Below are positions 36,850-45,128 of a stretch of 64,000 nt of DNA, piece after piece. The position numbers and the translations under genes are program-made. The stretch spans positions 754,387 through 818,386 of the forward strand of contig JBMNMQ010000007.1 of assembly GCA_050953425.1 (NCBI GenBank), in the 5' to 3' direction. The notes under the pieces are model-generated. The model saw nothing but the letters and a program-made list of their open reading frames with translations, ran no database searches and was not told the origin of the DNA. The stretch is from RUG100 sp050953425. Its GTDB lineage: Bacteria; Bacillota; Clostridia; Peptostreptococcales; Anaerovoracaceae. Numbering within the stretch: position 1 is the first letter of the stretch; every line of letters starts with the position of its first letter.

Positions 36850-36878
36850 TTGCAAAACATACGTAAAAATGTTTTACT
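36850..36878 (+). promoter_or_regulatory. Probable promoter of the bcd-etfBA operon
   Basis: TTGCAA (36850-36855), a 17-base spacer and TTTACT (36873-36878). A palindromic operator follows 12 bases later. The surrounding 277-base gap is AT-rich and holds no gene. Confidence 0.55.
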
Positions 36879-36889
36879 TGATTTGTGCG

Positions 36890-36907
36890 TCGTTATTAAG
36901 TTAACGA
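36890..36907. promoter_or_regulatory. Rex-like operator before bcd
   Basis: TCGTTATTAAGTTAACGA is an 18-bp dyad that matches the Rex consensus TTGTTAA-N4-TTAACAA at 11 of 14 positions. Rex senses NADH/NAD and controls butyrate genes in Clostridia. The site lies just downstream of the predicted promoter, as for a repressor. Confidence 0.6.
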
Positions 36908-36983
36908 GCATGGAAGTTAATGAATGTGTACGATTTTAAGAAAATAAAAATGTACCGTTATTAATGATCTAAGGAGGCATTAC

Positions 36984-38132
36984 ATGAACTTTGAGTTGAC
37001 AAAGGAACAGGAATTCGTACGCAAGATGGTACGGGATTTCGCTGAGACCGAAGTGGAACCGCTTGCGGCTGACATCGATGCGGAACACAGATTCCCGACC
37101 GAGACCGTTGAGAAAATGGCAAAATACGGTCTGATGGGCGTACCGTTCCCGACCGAGTACGGCGGGGCCGGCGGCGACTACATCTCCTATGCCATCACCG
37201 TCGAAGAACTGTCCAGAGTATGTGGTTCGACGGGCGTTATCTGTTCCGCGCACACGTCGCTGTGCAGCTGGCCGATCTATGCATGGGGCACGGAAGAACA
37301 GAAGAAAAAGTATCTTCCGGATCTGCTCTCCGGCAAAAAACTCGGCGCTTTCGGTCTGACCGAACCGAATGCCGGTACCGACGCGTCCGGTCAGCAGACC
37401 AGAGCCGTCAAGGATGGCGACAGCTACATCCTCAACGGTGCGAAAGTATTTATTACCAACGGCGGCTATGCGGATGTCTTTGTTGTCATGGCGATGACCG
37501 ACAAGAGCAAGGGCAACCACGGCATCAGTTCCTTTATCGTTGAAAAGGGAGACGAAGGCTTCTCGATCGGCAAGACCGAAGATAAAATGGGTATCTGCGC
37601 GTCTTCGACGACAGAGCTGATCTTCCAGAACTGCCGCATTCCGGCCGACAGAATGCTGGGCAGCGAAGGCGATGGATTCAAAGTTGCCATGTCTACACTG
37701 GACGGCGGCCGTATCGGTATCGCGTCGCAGGCGCTGGGCATTGCCCAGGGTGCGTTCGACGTGACCGTCGATTACATGAAAGCAAGAAAGCAGTTCGGCA
37801 AGAGACTGTCCCAGATGCAGGCTCTGCAGTTTGAAATGGCGGATATGAAGACGAGAATCGAAGCGTCCCGTCTGCTGGTCTATCAGGCTGCCGACTTCAA
37901 GGAAAGAGGTATCCCGTACGGTGAGAAAGCTGCGATGGCCAAGCTGTTTGCGGCCGAAACCGCGATGCATGTGACCACCAAGTGCGTGCAGTTCCACGGC
38001 GGTTACGGCTACACCAAGGATTATCCGGTGGAAAGAATGATGAGAGACGCGAAGATCACCGAGATTTATGAAGGTACTTCGGAAGTACAGAAACTGGTCA
38101 TTTCGTCCAAAACCTTTGGCAAACAGAAATAG
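36984..38132 (+). CDS. bcd: Butyryl-CoA dehydrogenase (acyl-CoA dehydrogenase family)
   Basis: The 382-residue flavoenzyme reduces crotonyl-CoA (or a related enoyl-CoA) in fermentation. It has the FAD and substrate motifs FGLTEPNAGTDAS and YGYTKDYPVERMMRDAKIT and the catalytic base E363 in IYEGTSE. The downstream etfB and ferredoxin-fused etfA suggest an electron-bifurcating complex. The thiolase, hydroxybutyryl-CoA dehydrogenase and crotonase genes are not here, so the acyl chain is inferred; a CarC-like caffeoyl-CoA reductase is an alternative. AAGGAGG precedes the ATG. Confidence 0.9.
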   Translation: MNFELTKEQEFVRKMVRDFAETEVEPLAADIDAEHRFPTETVEKMAKYGLMGVPFPTEYGGAGGDYISYAITVEELSRVCGSTGVICSAHTSLCSWPIYAWGTEEQKKKYLPDLLSGKKLGAFGLTEPNAGTDASGQQTRAVKDGDSYILNGAKVFITNGGYADVFVVMAMTDKSKGNHGISSFIVEKGDEGFSIGKTEDKMGICASSTTELIFQNCRIPADRMLGSEGDGFKVAMSTLDGGRIGIASQALGIAQGAFDVTVDYMKARKQFGKRLSQMQALQFEMADMKTRIEASRLLVYQAADFKERGIPYGEKAAMAKLFAAETAMHVTTKCVQFHGGYGYTKDYPVERMMRDAKITEIYEGTSEVQKLVISSKTFGKQK

Positions 38133-38152
38133 TTAGTGTAGGAGGAATTATA

Positions 38153-38953
38153 ATGGCATTTAAAATCATCGTATGTGCGAAGCAGGTCCCTGATACCAAC
38201 GAGATCAAGATCAACCCGAAAACCGGTACCCTGATCAGGGAAGGTGTGCCGAGCATCATGAACAACGACGACGCCAACGCGCTCGAGCAGGCGCTGCAGA
38301 TCAAGGACAAGTATCCCGATACGCACGTCACGATCGTCAGCATGGGACCTCCGCAGGCACAGGATATGCTGCTGGAAGGTCTGGCCATGGGCGCGGATGA
38401 CGCAGTCCTGATTTCCGACAGAGCGGTCGGCGGTTCCGATACCTGGGCCACGTCCAACGCGCTGGCGGCCACGATCCGCAAGATCGGCGACTTTGATCTG
38501 CTGCTCGCCGGCAGACAGGCGATCGACGGAGATACCGCGCAGGTTGGTCCGCAGCTGGCCGAAAAGCTCGACCTGCCGCAGGTCACTTATGTACAGAAAT
38601 TCGAGATGGCCGACGACATGAAGACGATCACCGTCGAGCGTCAGATGGAAGACGGCTATGAACTCATCGAGATCAAGACGCCCTGCATGCTGACCGCGAT
38701 CAAAGAACTGAACACACCGCGGTACATGAGCATCGCCGGCATCTTCAACGCCAAGAACAAGCCGATGACGGTCTACAGTGCGGCCGACGTCAACGTCGAC
38801 CTCAACACGGTCGGTCTGGAAGCTTCCCCGACCAACGTATTCCGTTCCTTCACGCCGGCTCCGAAAGAACCGGGCGTCATCGTCAAGGGCGATACGGAAA
38901 AAGAGCAGGCTGACAATCTGCTGATCGGCCTCAAGGGCAAGCACGTGATCTAA
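38153..38953 (+). CDS. etfB: Electron transfer flavoprotein, beta subunit
   Basis: The 266-residue product begins MAFKIIVCAKQVPDTNEIKI and carries MGPPQAQDMLLEGLAMGADDAVLISD, LLAGRQAIDGDTAQVG and ERQMEDGYELIEIKTPC, all characteristic of EtfB. In bifurcating Etf the beta subunit binds the FAD that takes electrons from NADH. It is 20 bases after bcd and 20 bases before etfA, each with a good ribosome binding site. Confidence 0.95.
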   Translation: MAFKIIVCAKQVPDTNEIKINPKTGTLIREGVPSIMNNDDANALEQALQIKDKYPDTHVTIVSMGPPQAQDMLLEGLAMGADDAVLISDRAVGGSDTWATSNALAATIRKIGDFDLLLAGRQAIDGDTAQVGPQLAEKLDLPQVTYVQKFEMADDMKTITVERQMEDGYELIEIKTPCMLTAIKELNTPRYMSIAGIFNAKNKPMTVYSAADVNVDLNTVGLEASPTNVFRSFTPAPKEPGVIVKGDTEKEQADNLLIGLKGKHVI

Positions 38954-38973
38954 GGTAAGGAGGACAATGCAAA

Positions 38974-40278
38974 ATGGCTATTAATATTAATAAAGAAAAA
39001 TGTATTGGATGCGGACAGTGCTTTAAGGTCTGCCCCCAGGATGCCTTTGAGTTTGAGCCCTATGACGGCAACAAGCTCGGCAAAGTTGCGAAGATCAACG
39101 CCAAGTGCACGTTCTGCAACCAGTGCCTGACCGCCTGCAAATTCGGCGCGATCGAAGAAGTGGAAATCGGCGGCGAAGTCGACCTTTCCGCTTACAAGCA
39201 CATCTGGGTTTATGCGGAACAGCGCAACGGCAAGTTCATGAACGTGGCGCTCGAGCTGATCGGCGAAGGCAAGAGGCTGGCTGAGGAAATCAGTGCCGAC
39301 ACCAAGGTTTATGCGGTTCTGATCGGCGACGGCATCGATCACCTGGCCGACGAAGCGTATGCTTACGGCGCGGACGGCGTCATCATGATCCAGGATCCGC
39401 TGCTCAAGCAGTACACGACCGACGGCTACACCAAGGTTCTCGTCGATGCGATCAACGAGAAGAAGCCGGAGATCGTCATCTACGGCGCGACCCACATCGG
39501 TCGTGACCTGGCACCGCGTGTCGCGGCCAGACTGAACACCGGTCTGACGGCGGACTGCACGCACCTCGATGTCAAGGTTTCCAGCTACATCGAATTCGCC
39601 AAGAAGAACACTACGCTCGATACTTCGACGCTCGATCCGAACGACCCGAGCACCGGCATCAAGCAGACCCGTCCTGCGTTCGGCGGCAACCTGATGGCGA
39701 CCATCGTCTGCCCGCGCACCAGACCGCAGATGTCCACCGTCCGTCCGGGCGTTATGCAGAAGAGAGAGCCCGTGCAGGGCGCGACCGGCGCGCGCATCGA
39801 CTACAAGCCGCAGATCAGCAAGGATGATATCCACATCACGATCAAGGATGTCGTCAAGTCCGCCAAGGAACTCGTTTCCCTGACCGACGCCGACATCATC
39901 TGCTCCGGCGGCCGCGGCCTCGGCGATCCCAGCGGTTTCGAACTGATCCAGAAGTTTGCCGACAAGGTCGGCGGCGTGGTCGGTTCCTCCCGTGCGGCGG
40001 TTGACGCCGGCTGGATCGATCATTCTCACCAGGTCGGACAGACCGGTACCACCGTTAAGCCGAAGATCTATTTTGCCTGCGGCATCTCCGGTGCGATCCA
40101 GCACCTGGCCGGCATGCAGACTTCCGACATCATCGTTGCCATCAACAAGGATCCGGATGCTCCGATCTTCGAAGTGGCAGACTACGGTATCGTCGGCGAT
40201 CTCTACAAGGTGATTCCGGAAATCATCAACGAGTGGGACAAGGCGGAAGAACTGTACGACGCTTCCACCAGACAGTAA
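38974..40278 (+). CDS. etfA: Electron transfer flavoprotein alpha subunit with N-terminal 2[4Fe-4S] ferredoxin domain
   Basis: The 434-residue product has an extra N-terminal domain (1-60) with two four-cysteine motifs, C10-C13-C16-C20 and C45-C48-C51-C55, each suited to a [4Fe-4S] cluster. A normal EtfA with the FAD domain SGGRGLGDPSGFELIQ...VGSSRAAVDAGWI...GQTG follows. The same fusion is known in CarE of the Acetobacterium caffeoyl-CoA reductase. The domain would accept or pass on the low-potential electron during bifurcation. It closes the bcd-etfBA operon. Confidence 0.94.
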   Translation: MAININKEKCIGCGQCFKVCPQDAFEFEPYDGNKLGKVAKINAKCTFCNQCLTACKFGAIEEVEIGGEVDLSAYKHIWVYAEQRNGKFMNVALELIGEGKRLAEEISADTKVYAVLIGDGIDHLADEAYAYGADGVIMIQDPLLKQYTTDGYTKVLVDAINEKKPEIVIYGATHIGRDLAPRVAARLNTGLTADCTHLDVKVSSYIEFAKKNTTLDTSTLDPNDPSTGIKQTRPAFGGNLMATIVCPRTRPQMSTVRPGVMQKREPVQGATGARIDYKPQISKDDIHITIKDVVKSAKELVSLTDADIICSGGRGLGDPSGFELIQKFADKVGGVVGSSRAAVDAGWIDHSHQVGQTGTTVKPKIYFACGISGAIQHLAGMQTSDIIVAINKDPDAPIFEVADYGIVGDLYKVIPEIINEWDKAEELYDASTRQ

Positions 40279-40299
40279 CAACAGATATCGACTACAAAC

Positions 40300-40334
40300 G
40301 GATTGCGGTCTCCGAAAGGAGGCCGCAATTTTAG
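40300..40334 (+). terminator. Terminator after etfA
   Basis: ATTGCGG.CTCC pairs with GGAG.CCGCAAT around GAAA and is followed by TTTT. Confidence 0.88.
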
Positions 40335-40439
40335 TCGGGTAAAATAGACTGAAAAGCCGCAATTTCAACATTACACAGTAAATTCAGTCATTTTATCATC
40401 GCGGCGCCGCGTTTCCGCGGTGCGGAAGGAGAGGACAAA

Positions 40440-41672
40440 TTGAACCAGGAAAAAGCGGAGTTCAATCGATTCGGACTTATTTTAATCATCATTCTGTGCA
40501 TTGTGGCGGGTATTCTGCTCTGTGCACACGTCAATCCCAATGTTGCCAGGACAATGGAAGAGCTGTCGCATTCCCATCTGTCGATGGAATCGATGACCGG
40601 CGAGACCCATACCATCTTTGAAACGCTGCAGTACAACCGCTCGATTCACGTGCTGGCGATGCTGCTGCTCGGTTTCGGATTTTTAATGGTCGTGGTCCGC
40701 GGGCAGGGATTTTCCGCGATTACCGCGACCCTGCTGGTGACCAGCATTTCGATACCGGTCTATCTGATTCTCAAGAGCTTTACCACCGATGAACCGATCA
40801 TCAGCGTCGAACAGTTTCTCTGGGCGGAGTTCTGCGGCGCCAGTATCCTGATCGCGATCGGGGCGCCGATGGGGCGTTACAAGATGGGGCAGTACGCCCT
40901 GATGGGGCTGCTGTTCACGTTCGTCTATTACTTCAATGAATGGCTGGTCGTGGAAAGCGGCCACTTCGTCGGCTTCCAGGATACCGGCGGCAGTGTCGTG
41001 ATTCACGCCTTCGGCGCCTACTTCGGACTCGGTGTCGTGGCGCACAGCGCCTGGCGCTACAAGGGCTTTACCTCATCGGTCAGCCGGATGAGCAATCAGT
41101 TCTCGCTGCTCGGCTCGCTGGTCCTGTGGGTCTTCTGGCCGTCGTTCACCAGCGCGATCGTGGCACCGGACCGCGTTACGCTGACGGCGATCAACACGGT
41201 GCTGGCGCTGGCCGGCGCGACGCTGGCGACGTACGCGGTGTCGCGGCTGGTCGGCCAGGGCAGGATCGATGTCGAGCACATTGCCAACGCGGCGCTGGCC
41301 GGCGGAGTGGCGATCGGCTCCACCTGCGATATCGCCAGCCCGGGCATGTCGCTGATCATCGGCGTGGCGGCCGGTACGCTGTCTACCATCGGCTACAAGT
41401 ACATTGCCCCGAAGGTGGCGGCACTGATTCGCGGCACCGATACCTGCGGTGTTCATAACCTGCACGGCATGCCGGGCCTGCTCGGCGGTCTCTCGGCGAT
41501 CGTGATCACCGGCAACTGGAAGATCCAGCTGCTGGGTATGCTGACGACGGTGGTCATTGCCCTGGTCGGCGGAGAAATCACCGGCCTGATTGTGCGGCTG
41601 CTCGGCACAACGAAGACGCCGTACAGCGATGACTCCGATTTCATCACCGATGAAATGAAGCCGGAACAGTAA
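40440..41672 (+). CDS. Rh-family ammonium channel
   Basis: The 410-residue protein has eleven to twelve hydrophobic segments and belongs to the Amt/Rh superfamily. The motifs are of the Rhesus (Rh) branch rather than AmtB: TGGSVVIHAFGAYFGLGV with the first pore histidine, and DTCGVHNLHGMPGLLGG near the C terminus. It should conduct ammonia, possibly CO2. The start is TTG 40440, five bases after AAGGAGAGG. There is no glnK/PII gene next to it, which fits the Rh rather than the Amt type. A terminator follows. Confidence 0.88.
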   Translation: MNQEKAEFNRFGLILIIILCIVAGILLCAHVNPNVARTMEELSHSHLSMESMTGETHTIFETLQYNRSIHVLAMLLLGFGFLMVVVRGQGFSAITATLLVTSISIPVYLILKSFTTDEPIISVEQFLWAEFCGASILIAIGAPMGRYKMGQYALMGLLFTFVYYFNEWLVVESGHFVGFQDTGGSVVIHAFGAYFGLGVVAHSAWRYKGFTSSVSRMSNQFSLLGSLVLWVFWPSFTSAIVAPDRVTLTAINTVLALAGATLATYAVSRLVGQGRIDVEHIANAALAGGVAIGSTCDIASPGMSLIIGVAAGTLSTIGYKYIAPKVAALIRGTDTCGVHNLHGMPGLLGGLSAIVITGNWKIQLLGMLTTVVIALVGGEITGLIVRLLGTTKTPYSDDSDFITDEMKPEQ

Positions 41673-41708
41673 TCGCGGCAATCTTTGAGATAAAAATAGC
41701 AAATTAAT

Positions 41709-41745
41709 ACAATATGCGGGCTGTACGAGCCCGCATATTGTTGTT
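41709..41745 (+). terminator. Terminator after the Rh channel gene
   Basis: CAATATGCGGGCT pairs with AGCCCGCATATTG and is followed by TTGTT. A TATAAT box (41745-41750) overlaps its end and may serve the hydrogenase gene, although no clear -35 is present. Confidence 0.85.
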
Positions 41746-41843
41746 ATAATGGACGAAATCAGCGGCGCAGGGCCGATGCCCGGCCGACGTCACAGCGATT
41801 GAAAACCGCGATTAGTTTGCGGTTGCACAGGAGGACAGCCATC

Positions 41844-43265
41844 ATGAAATTTGCTTCGAACGTCCAGGAACTGAAATACAAGGTACTGCGCGAGGTTGCC
41901 CGGCATACCTGGCGCGGCGAGGAATCGTTCGCGGTCTTTGACGACATCGCCAAGGAAGTGGTGCGCAAGGATGAAAAGCCGATGCGCTGCTGCATCTACA
42001 AGGACCGCGCCATCGTCGCCGAGCGCATCCGCATCGCCCTCGGCGGCGACCGCAGCAACCCCAACGTCATCGAGGTCATCGACATCGCCTGCGATGAATG
42101 TCCGGCCAGCGGCCATACCGTGACCGACATGTGCCGCGGCTGCGTCGCTCATAAGTGCGAGAGTGCCTGCCGGCTCGGCGCCATCACCTTCGACGATGAA
42201 CTGGTCGCGCACATCGACAAGAAAAAATGCGTCGAATGCGGCCGCTGCGCCAAGGTCTGCCCCTACAATGCGATCATGAATTTCGTCCGCCCCTGCGAAG
42301 CGGCCTGCAAGGCCGGCGCCATCCACATGGCGGAGACCGGCGAGGCGGAGATCGATCACGAAAAATGCTCCAACTGCGGCGCCTGCGCCTTTACCTGTCC
42401 GTTCGGCGCCACCGCGGACAAGTCGTTCATTACCGACATCATTCACATGCTGCAGGACAGCGAGAAAAATCCGCAGCACAAGGTTCATGCGATCGTGGCG
42501 CCGTCGATCTCCAGCCAGTTCGACGCCTCGCTCGGGCAGGTGCTGGCCGGCATTCGTGCCCTCGGCTTTACCGATGTGACCGAAGTCGCCCTCGGCGCCG
42601 ACATGGTCGCCTGGCATGAGGCGCAGGAGCTGTCCGAGAAGGGCTTTCTCACTACCTCCTGCTGCCCGGCATTTGTCCGCTTTATCAAGGCCAACTATCC
42701 GCAGCTGGAGGACAACATTTCGAGCACGCTGTCGCCGATGGCGATGCTCGGCCGCCATATCAAGCAGCAGGATCCCGACTCCAAAGTCGTCTTCATCGGC
42801 CCCTGCACGTCGAAAAAGATCGAGATTCAGCTCGACACCGTCAAGGACTATATTGACTCGGTGATGACGTTCGAGGAACTGCTGGCCCTGTTCGACAGCC
42901 GCGGGATCGACCCGGCGCAGCTGGAGGAGGAAGAGCGTGAAGACGCCAGCTATTTCGGCCGCATTTTTGCCCGCGGCGGCGGCGTGGCCGAAGCCGTCAC
43001 CGAAGCCCTGCAGGAGCAGGGATCCGACTTTGAAATCAAGGCTCGTGCCTGCGCCGGTCTCGATCAGTGTGACCGGGCGCTGCGCCAGGCCAAATCCGGC
43101 CGGGCGCCGTGGAATCTGATCGAGGGCATGGCCTGCGAAGGCGGCTGCGTCGGCGGCGCCGGCTGTCTCAGCCACGACGAAGCCAGCAAGCGGGCGGTTG
43201 AGCGCTACGCCGAAGCGGCCGGCGACCGCCGCATCACCGACGTCCTCCCCGCGGGGGAAGACTAA
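41844..43265 (+). CDS. [FeFe] hydrogenase, group B type
   Basis: The 473-residue protein has a cysteine-rich N-terminal half (C83-C181) with several 4Fe-4S motifs (CVECGRCAKVCP, CSNCGACAFTCP and extra cysteines). The C-terminal H-cluster domain has L1 TSCCPAF (271-277), L2 FIGPCTSKK (317-325) and L3 ACEGGCVGGAGC. All H-cluster cysteines are present. The L1 form TSCCPAF, with Phe for Trp, and the short L3 are seen in group B enzymes, whose role is less clear than the classical hydrogen producers. It may use ferredoxin. ATG 41844 follows CAGGAGG. Maturases are not in the window. Confidence 0.88.
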   Translation: MKFASNVQELKYKVLREVARHTWRGEESFAVFDDIAKEVVRKDEKPMRCCIYKDRAIVAERIRIALGGDRSNPNVIEVIDIACDECPASGHTVTDMCRGCVAHKCESACRLGAITFDDELVAHIDKKKCVECGRCAKVCPYNAIMNFVRPCEAACKAGAIHMAETGEAEIDHEKCSNCGACAFTCPFGATADKSFITDIIHMLQDSEKNPQHKVHAIVAPSISSQFDASLGQVLAGIRALGFTDVTEVALGADMVAWHEAQELSEKGFLTTSCCPAFVRFIKANYPQLEDNISSTLSPMAMLGRHIKQQDPDSKVVFIGPCTSKKIEIQLDTVKDYIDSVMTFEELLALFDSRGIDPAQLEEEEREDASYFGRIFARGGGVAEAVTEALQEQGSDFEIKARACAGLDQCDRALRQAKSGRAPWNLIEGMACEGGCVGGAGCLSHDEASKRAVERYAEAAGDRRITDVLPAGED

Positions 43266-43318
43266 AGCGGCAGCCGGCCGGCCTCGTGCCGGGCATCGGC
43301 TGCGGTCCTGTTCCGGCA

Positions 43319-43376
43319 GCAGCGCCGGCTGTGCAGGACCGCAGCGCCGGCTGTGCAGGACCGCAGCGCCGGCTTT
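43319..43376 (+). repeat. 22-bp tandem repeat after the hydrogenase gene
   Basis: AGCGCCGGCTGTGCAGGACC plus two bases occurs at 43321 and 43343, and starts a third copy at 43365. This unit differs from the 22-bp unit at 6533. Confidence 0.82.
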
Positions 43377-43482
43377 GTCTTTACGCCGTCTGAATTCGGT
43401 GGTATGATGACAGTAACACAACCGGAACGGCTGCGGCAGCGGGTGCGGATGGCCGCCCGTCGATCGCGGCAGGAGGGCAGAG

Positions 43483-43599
43483 ATGAAGAAAGCAATTATT
43501 CTGGGGAGCATTTTCATGCTGCTGTCGGTGACGGCGGCGGTACTGATCACCATCGGCGGCGACGGCGAAGCGGATGACCGCCCCGAACGGGAAGTGTAA
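43483..43599 (+). CDS. Small membrane protein (38 residues)
   Basis: ATG 43483 follows a strong GCAGGAGGG site. The product MKKAIILGSIFMLLSVTAAV continues through one hydrophobic helix to an acidic tail ending RPEREV. It is either a single-pass membrane microprotein or an uncleaved signal peptide. It stops six bases before the next ATG, so it probably heads the mnmM-prmA-rsmE operon. I do not recognise a family. Confidence 0.6.
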   Translation: MKKAIILGSIFMLLSVTAAVLITIGGDGEADDRPEREV

Positions 43600-43605
43600 T
43601 CGCCG

Positions 43606-44214
43606 ATGGGGGAACCGAATCTGCTGCAGAGCACGACGGCCACGGCCCGGGCGCTGATCGAGCAGTATATGGTACCGGGAGCGGCCGCCGTCGATGCCAC
43701 CTGCGGCAACGGTCATGACGCGGCGGCGCTGGTACGCATGGGCGCCGGGATGGTCTATGCGTTTGATGTACAGGAAAGAGCGCTGGGACGAACCCGCGCT
43801 CTTTTCGCACGGGAGGGCCTGCCGCTGCGGCGGCTGCACCTGATCCACGACGGCCATGAACACATGTGCCGTCACATCGAGGAGGCGGTGCGCGTGGTCG
43901 TCTTCAATCTCGGGTATCTGCCCGGCGGTGATCATGACATCATCACCCGGCCGGAGACGACGACGGCGGCGGTGCGGGCGGCCTGCAGTCTGCTGGAAAC
44001 CGGCGGGCTGATCTGCGTGACGATCTACAGCGGCCATGCCGGCGGATGTGCCGAACGCGACGCCCTGCTGGAGATGAGTGCCGGACTCGATGCCGGCAGC
44101 TGGCACGTTCTGCGCCTTCTCGCGCACAACCAGACCGGGACGGCGCCGCAGCTCCTGCTGCTGACGCGCAAGAGGGGCGGCCGGGAGCCGCTGGACAGGA
44201 GGGAACGGACGTGA
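43606..44214 (+). CDS. YtqB/MnmM-type class I SAM methyltransferase
   Basis: The 202-residue product has SAM motif I VDATCGNGHDAAAL, the aspartate FDVQERAL and NLGYLPGGDHDI, which match the YtqB family (rRNA methylase annotation in older databases). YtqB of Bacillus has been reported as MnmM, which methylates the wobble uridine intermediate nm5s2U of tRNA. The presence of other RNA-modification genes nearby fits. It overlaps prmA by GTGA. The start lacks a strong ribosome binding site of its own and may be coupled to the 38-residue gene before it. Confidence 0.85.
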   Translation: MGEPNLLQSTTATARALIEQYMVPGAAAVDATCGNGHDAAALVRMGAGMVYAFDVQERALGRTRALFAREGLPLRRLHLIHDGHEHMCRHIEEAVRVVVFNLGYLPGGDHDIITRPETTTAAVRAACSLLETGGLICVTIYSGHAGGCAERDALLEMSAGLDAGSWHVLRLLAHNQTGTAPQLLLLTRKRGGREPLDRRERT

Positions 44215-45128
44215 AGTACATCGAATTGATTCTGCAGGCGGAGCACGACGAACTGGGCCGTCTGACGGCGGAGCTGGCGGAACTCGGCGTGACGTCGACC
44301 GAGGTGCGCGACCCCGCCGACCTCGACGAACTGCTGCAGAAGCAGCATCGCTACGACTGGGACTATGTGGACCCGTCGCTGGTGCACCGCGACCCGTCGG
44401 CGCGTCCGGAACTGCACCTGTATTTTGAAGATACGCCGCAGGGCCGGGAGCAGGCCGAAAATGTACGGACGGCTTTTCCGAACTATAAGATGACGCGTGC
44501 TTCGGTCGATGAGTCCGACTGGGTCAGCGCCTATAAGGCGCAGTTTCACGCACACCGGCTGACCGAACACATCCTCGTGCGGCCGAGCTGGGATCAGACG
44601 GCGCCGCCGCCGGGCGTGCGGGTGCTGGAACTCGACCCCGGCATGGCGTTCGGCACCGGCGATCATGCCACCACCTCGATGTGCGCGGCACTGCTGGAAA
44701 AAGCCGGCTGCAGCGGGCGGCGCGTGCTCGACGTCGGCACCGGATCGGGGATTCTGGCGATCTGCGCGGCACTGCTCGGCAGCACCGACGTGCTGGCCGT
44801 CGACATCGACGAAGATGCCGTCGCAATAGCGGCGGAAAACGTCCGCCGCAATCACTGCGAGCAGGCGGTGACCGTGCGGCAGGGAGACCTCGCCGCCGGC
44901 GTACACGGACCGGTCGACCTGGTGGTCGCCAACCTCATTGCCGAAATCGTCTGTCAGCTGACGCCGGCCGTGCAGTCGCTGCTGACGCCCGGCGGCATCT
45001 ACATTTCCTCGGGCATCCTCACGGAAAAACAGCAGCTGGTCGAGGAAGCCGTCAGGGCTGCCGGCCTGCACATCATCGAGATCAAACAGGAGGGCGAATG
45101 GAGCGCCATCGCCGCGGAGAAAGTATGA
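44211..45128 (+). CDS. prmA: Ribosomal protein L11 methyltransferase
   Basis: PrmA trimethylates L11. The 305-residue product has the N-terminal substrate domain (1-95) with DESDWVSAYKAQFHAHRL, the PGMAFGTGDHATT motif and the SAM site LDVGTGSGILAICAALLGS, followed by ANLIAEIVCQLTP. The start is GTG in a GTGA overlap with the preceding gene, after ACAGGAGGG. The end overlaps rsmE by ATGA. Confidence 0.95.
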   Translation: MKYIELILQAEHDELGRLTAELAELGVTSTEVRDPADLDELLQKQHRYDWDYVDPSLVHRDPSARPELHLYFEDTPQGREQAENVRTAFPNYKMTRASVDESDWVSAYKAQFHAHRLTEHILVRPSWDQTAPPPGVRVLELDPGMAFGTGDHATTSMCAALLEKAGCSGRRVLDVGTGSGILAICAALLGSTDVLAVDIDEDAVAIAAENVRRNHCEQAVTVRQGDLAAGVHGPVDLVVANLIAEIVCQLTPAVQSLLTPGGIYISSGILTEKQQLVEEAVRAAGLHIIEIKQEGEWSAIAAEKV

